A stretch of 64,000 nucleotides of DNA from Anaerobacillus arseniciselenatis (GTDB lineage Bacteria; Bacillota; Bacilli; Bacillales; Anaerobacillaceae), in NCBI RefSeq assembly GCF_001865995.1, contig NZ_MLQQ01000040.1, positions 124,001 through 188,000 on the forward strand. Direction: 5' to 3'. Of this stretch, positions 63,630-64,000 are shown one piece after another. The translations under genes were made by a program, and so were the position numbers. Position 1 is the stretch's first letter. Each line of letters opens with the position of its first letter. A model generated the notes under the pieces. It did not search any database. It worked only from the letters and a program-made list of their open reading frames with translations, and was not told where the DNA came from.

Positions 63630-64000
63630 TTAACGAACAAATTTCTTCACAACTCCAACTAATTGATCAGGCTGAAACGGCTTAACAAGCCAGCCTGCAG
63701 CTCCAGCTTGCTTTCCCTCCATTTTCTTCTTATCTTGTGATTCTGTCGTAAGTACTAAGACTGGAACGAATTTAAACTGTGGCTTCTTTTTTACTTCTTT
63801 AATAAATCCAATACCGTCTAAATTAGGCATATTAATATCGGAAATGATCATCGCCGGTCGTTTCCCTTGTTGTTGAAGTTGTTCTAGTTTTTGTAGACCA
63901 TCTTGCCCATCCACAGCCGTTTCTACTACGTAACCATTTTTTTCAATGTATATTCTACGGAAGCTCTTACCGTTCTTGAGTCATCTACAATAAAAATAAA
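63630..64000 (-). CDS. cheY: CheY-like response regulator, 5' end outside window, apparent frameshift
   Basis: A single receiver domain: N-terminal FIFIVDDSRTVRASVEYTLKK read from the window edge, and C-terminal part with SDINMPNLDGIGF (acceptor Asp), VLVLTTESQDKKK and GWLVKPF. The two parts are in different frames. At 63937-63943 a run of seven A (minus strand) leads to TAG TAG after MVT; eight A would restore GYVVETAVDGQDG. This is either a sequencing error in a homopolymer, phase variation, or a real mutation. First visible gene of the chemosensory operon, 16 bp before cheA. Confidence 0.8.

Overview
The window is chromosomal DNA from a low-GC Gram-positive spore-former of the family Bacillaceae. 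Signs of this are the AT-rich sequence, strong AGGAGG-type ribosome sites, sigma-A-like promoters, TTG/GTG starts, Bacillus-type lipoproteins and dispersed repeat families of a kind common in Bacillus genomes. An alkaliphilic or arsenic-tolerant lineage such as Anaerobacillus or a relative is possible, but I cannot name the species. No tRNA, rRNA, CRISPR array, prophage or insertion sequence was seen.

Layout. 0.5-12.6 kb: an AI-2E-family membrane protein, then a maltose/maltodextrin locus on the minus strand (malE, malF, malG, a GH13 oligo-1,6-glucosidase, a GH31 alpha-glucosidase and a LacI-type repressor), with a strong promoter, a CcpA cre site and LacI-type operators in front of malE, then an AraC regulator. 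12.8-17.6 kb: a MATE exporter and a TAXI-type TRAP transporter. 17.9-21.8 kb: an RpiR regulator, a GSA-aminotransferase-like PLP enzyme and a divergent KamA-family radical SAM aminomutase; the divergent region carries five 16-bp TGAA-N8-TTCA palindromes. 22-33.8 kb: a His/Met/Pro 12-residue-repeat protein, an ABC transporter of the ABC_sub_bind type, GNAT, YbjQ, a DUF4080 radical SAM protein, an M48 protease, a soluble diacid-sensing chemoreceptor, and a decayed redoxin/ccdA locus.

33.9-45.4 kb: a PAP2 phosphatase and a propionyl-CoA/methylmalonyl-CoA operon (accC, tetR, accB, carboxyltransferase, mutA, mutB, meaB) with a clear promoter and TetR palindrome. 45.5-46.2 kb: noncoding tandem repeats, including a 52-bp minisatellite. 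46.4-53.7 kb: a chemoreceptor and arsenic resistance genes (arsC, acr3, arsR, divergent arsD-arsA).

53.8-64 kb: one minus-strand operon that joins a complete second chemosensory system (cheY, cheA, cheR, cheD, cheB, mcp, cheW) to a partner-switching module: a STAS antagonist and a single REC-PAS-PP2C-HATPase protein. This is the strongest candidate for an unusual system: chemoreceptor signalling probably feeds an anti-sigma-type switch rather than, or besides, the flagellar motor.

At least four dispersed repeat families fill the gaps. F1 is a ~110-bp palindromic MITE-like element. F2 has a conserved core between variable but mutually complementary arms. F3 comprises terminator-like hairpins with a GTGTCnGACAC core and variable arms. 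F4 holds AAGCGnAAGCGCC...GGAGCTAGACA elements. Many sit at gene 3' ends.
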